A stretch of 64,000 nucleotides of DNA, taken from positions 62,001 through 126,000 of the forward strand of contig NZ_RXOL01000004.1 in NCBI RefSeq assembly GCF_004004515.1, given 5' to 3'. This document shows, piece by piece, positions 62,369 to 64,000 of the stretch. Source of the DNA: Croceicoccus ponticola (GTDB taxonomy: Bacteria; Pseudomonadota; Alphaproteobacteria; Sphingomonadales; Sphingomonadaceae). Position numbers and translations under genes: made by a program. The notes below the pieces were generated by a model, which saw only the letters and a program-made list of their open reading frames with translations, was not told the origin of the DNA and ran no database searches. Within the stretch, counting starts at the first letter, position 1, and the number at the start of each line of letters is the position of its first letter.

Positions 62369-62387
62369 CCGGACCCCGCGCCCCGCC

Positions 62388-63656
62388 TCAGAAATATTCG
62401 CGGATCGCGCGCATCACCCGGCCGGGAAGGTTCATGCGGCCAAAGCGGCTCGAAGTCTGCCATGCGCTGCCGTGGGTGCGGATGTCGATCGGGTCGGCGG
62501 CGGCGTAAAGCACCAATCCGGTCAGCGCGGCAAAGCCGGGACGCGCATGCGCTTCGGGCAAGCCCTTCATCGCAGGCGGCCGGCCCGTGCGCACCGGTTT
62601 GGCCAGCGCCTGCTGCACGTAATCGGCAAGCCCGGCCAGTTCCGCGCCGCCGCCGGTCAGGACAATCTGCCGCCCGTTGCCGCCGCGTCCGGTGACGAAG
62701 CCAAGGCCCTTCAGCGCCTTGGCCACGTCCTCGGTCCAGCGCGAGAGTTGGCTATTGATGACGCTGATCAGGTCGGCGCGGGGGACTTCTTCGCCCGCAT
62801 GGTGCTCGTCTGCGGAAAGGGGGATCTTCTCGCGATGGTCAGTCGGGCTGGCGATGGCCGAACCGAACACGCATTTCAGCCGCTCGGCCTGCGCCCGGCG
62901 GATGCCGAACGCGCCGGCGATGGCGTCGGTCAATTCGTTGGAGCCATAGGGCAGCACCGAAACGCCCACCAGCATCCCGCCGACGTGGACCGAAACGTGG
63001 GTGACTTCGGCGCCGAAATCGACGACCGCGACACCAAGCTCGCGCTCTTCCTCTGTCAGGCAGGCATGGCCGCTGGCGACCGCTGCGCCGACGACGCCCT
63101 CAACCTCAAGGTGCGCGTTCTGCACCGCTTCCATCATGTTGCGAAGCGGGCCTGCCTCAGCCTCCATCACGTGGACCGCGACGGCCAGCCGCTGGGCATG
63201 GAGCCCGCGCGGGTTGGACACCCCCTGAGCCCCGTCGAGCACGTAGTGCGCAGGCTGGGCGTGGAGCACGACGCGCGGTTCGCCGGTTTGCGGGACGATG
63301 CGTTCGCGCGCTTCGGCCAGGAGGTATTCGACGTCGTCCTGATCGATGCGGCGGCCGCCGATCTCGATATCGACTTCGCGGATTTCGCTCATCAATCCGG
63401 CGTTGGCGCAACCGATCCACACGCTCGACACCTGCGTATCGGCGGCGCGTTCGGCGCGTTCGATGGCGTCGCGGATGGCATGGGTCGCGGCGTCCATGTC
63501 GGTGACATAGCCGCGTCGGATGCCGTCGGCGGCGCGGTGGCCCGATCCCAGCACGATCATTTCACCGTCGCCCGTCAGCCCGGCGATCATCGCCGAAATG
63601 CGGAACGATCCGATGTTGATCGCGCCGAATACCTTTTCGATCCTGAGGTTCGCCAT
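62388..63656 (-). CDS. ftsA: Cell division protein FtsA
   Basis: A 422-residue actin-like protein that tethers FtsZ to the membrane. It has the ATPase phosphate-1 region (EKVFGAINIGSFRISAMIAG), the connect region with VAVVDFGAEVTHVSVHVGG, and the phosphate-2/adenosine motif QIVLTGGGAELAGL. The C-terminal amphipathic helix (RVMRAIREYF) is the membrane-targeting sequence. ATG at 63656; it follows ftsQ by 5 bp. ATP-site glycines are present and the length is standard. Confidence 0.96.
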   Translation of the reverse strand: MANLRIEKVFGAINIGSFRISAMIAGLTGDGEMIVLGSGHRAADGIRRGYVTDMDAATHAIRDAIERAERAADTQVSSVWIGCANAGLMSEIREVDIEIGGRRIDQDDVEYLLAEARERIVPQTGEPRVVLHAQPAHYVLDGAQGVSNPRGLHAQRLAVAVHVMEAEAGPLRNMMEAVQNAHLEVEGVVGAAVASGHACLTEEERELGVAVVDFGAEVTHVSVHVGGMLVGVSVLPYGSNELTDAIAGAFGIRRAQAERLKCVFGSAIASPTDHREKIPLSADEHHAGEEVPRADLISVINSQLSRWTEDVAKALKGLGFVTGRGGNGRQIVLTGGGAELAGLADYVQQALAKPVRTGRPPAMKGLPEAHARPGFAALTGLVLYAAADPIDIRTHGSAWQTSSRFGRMNLPGRVMRAIREYF

Positions 63657-63661
63657 GTCCG

Positions 63662-64000
63662 TCAGTCCCCGCCTGCCTTGCGCGCCGTTTCCGCCGCGAG
63701 CTGCTTTGCCTCTGCCCGCGCCGCGCGGTCTTCTTCCGCCCGCCCCGGCACACGCATGTAAATCTTGCTGGTGTCGCGCATGTCGAAAACCGCGACCTTG
63801 CCGCCCAGCATGCGGTTCATCCCGTCCATCTGGGCAAAGGCGACGAGCGCGTCGGCGGCCTCTTCCTCTCCTTCGGGCAGGGCGATGACCTGATCGGTCG
63901 AAAACGTCAGGTTCCAGCGGCGATTGCCGATCCATTCGGCCCCGCGCACCTGTTTCTGCAAGGCGGGCGCGGCATCCAACAGGATGGCAAGATCGGCTGC
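63662..64000 (-). CDS. ftsQ: Cell division protein FtsQ, C-terminal part (runs off the right edge)
   Basis: The last 112 residues of FtsQ, the periplasmic hub of the divisome. The beta-domain segment RGAEWIGNRRWNLTFSTDQV and the following strand match the family, ending in an Ala/Glu/Lys-rich tail. The N-terminal POTRA domain and the transmembrane helix lie beyond the window. It is directly upstream of ftsA. Confidence 0.92.
   Translation of the reverse strand, partial: AADLAILLDAAPALQKQVRGAEWIGNRRWNLTFSTDQVIALPEGEEEAADALVAFAQMDGMNRMLGGKVAVFDMRDTSKIYMRVPGRAEEDRAARAEAKQLAAETARKAGGD

Overview
The window is GC-rich chromosomal DNA from an alphaproteobacterium, most likely a sphingomonad (Sphingomonadales: Novosphingobium, Sphingobium or Erythrobacter-like). 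Supporting signs are a division block in the order ftsQ-ftsA-(acyltransferase)-ftsZ, an FtsZ with a long linker and an IPRFLGR tail, a TonB-dependent receptor next to a Rieske oxygenase, and an 'ALSLSKG' repeat typical of this group. Gene calls come from reading frames, start sites, motifs and context only; no database search was run.

Layout. (1) 0-5.6 kb: end of a LuxR/MalT-type regulator, then a minus-strand catabolic operon (aldehyde dehydrogenase, SDR, IclR regulator, MFS transporter). (2) 5.6-12 kb: IS6-family debris around a PQQ-type sugar dehydrogenase fused to cytochrome c, a SnoaL-like protein, a truncated mycofactocin-type SDR and a GFA protein. (3) 12-32.7 kb: an orphan Pycsar-effector-like membrane protein, then a 19-kb redox cluster. 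(4) 33-54.8 kb: an accessory region with many IS6 copies. Between them lie a phospho-lyase/kinase/HAD/Lrp operon, a broken Baeyer-Villiger monooxygenase/esterase pair, a TonB receptor/Rieske/TetR group, a 5'-truncated superfamily-2 helicase, and a DUF3489-DUF2924-serine recombinase module next to tRNA-Ala(CGC). (5) 55-64 kb: housekeeping genes (BI-1, proC, ybjN-like, ftsZ, ftsA, ftsQ).

The most interesting part is the redox cluster at 12.6-32.7 kb. The plus-strand operon encodes a flavoprotein fused to two cyclic-nucleotide-binding domains and a four-cluster ferredoxin, a diheme cytochrome b, an FHA-TM-decaheme cytochrome, and a CpdA-like cyclic-nucleotide phosphodiesterase. The facing minus-strand operon encodes a pentaheme cytochrome, a lipoprotein with two HbpS/GlcG-like domains, a large outer-membrane barrel, and a 1345-residue decaheme cytochrome with LVIVD repeats. 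Beside it are a FecR protein and a CHASE2 adenylate cyclase. I infer an envelope-spanning electron conduit (NAD(P)H to flavin to FeS to heme b to multiheme c to outer membrane) that carries its own cyclase, phosphodiesterase and cyclic-nucleotide receptor. I know of no described system with this make-up.

The second theme is the IS6-family behaviour. Two transposase subtypes are present. Every subtype-A copy reads on the minus strand and every subtype-B copy on the plus strand, yet both share the same roughly 38-bp left end. IS ends are stacked against one another, most clearly at 47.92-48.13 kb, and several host genes have been truncated at IS boundaries.
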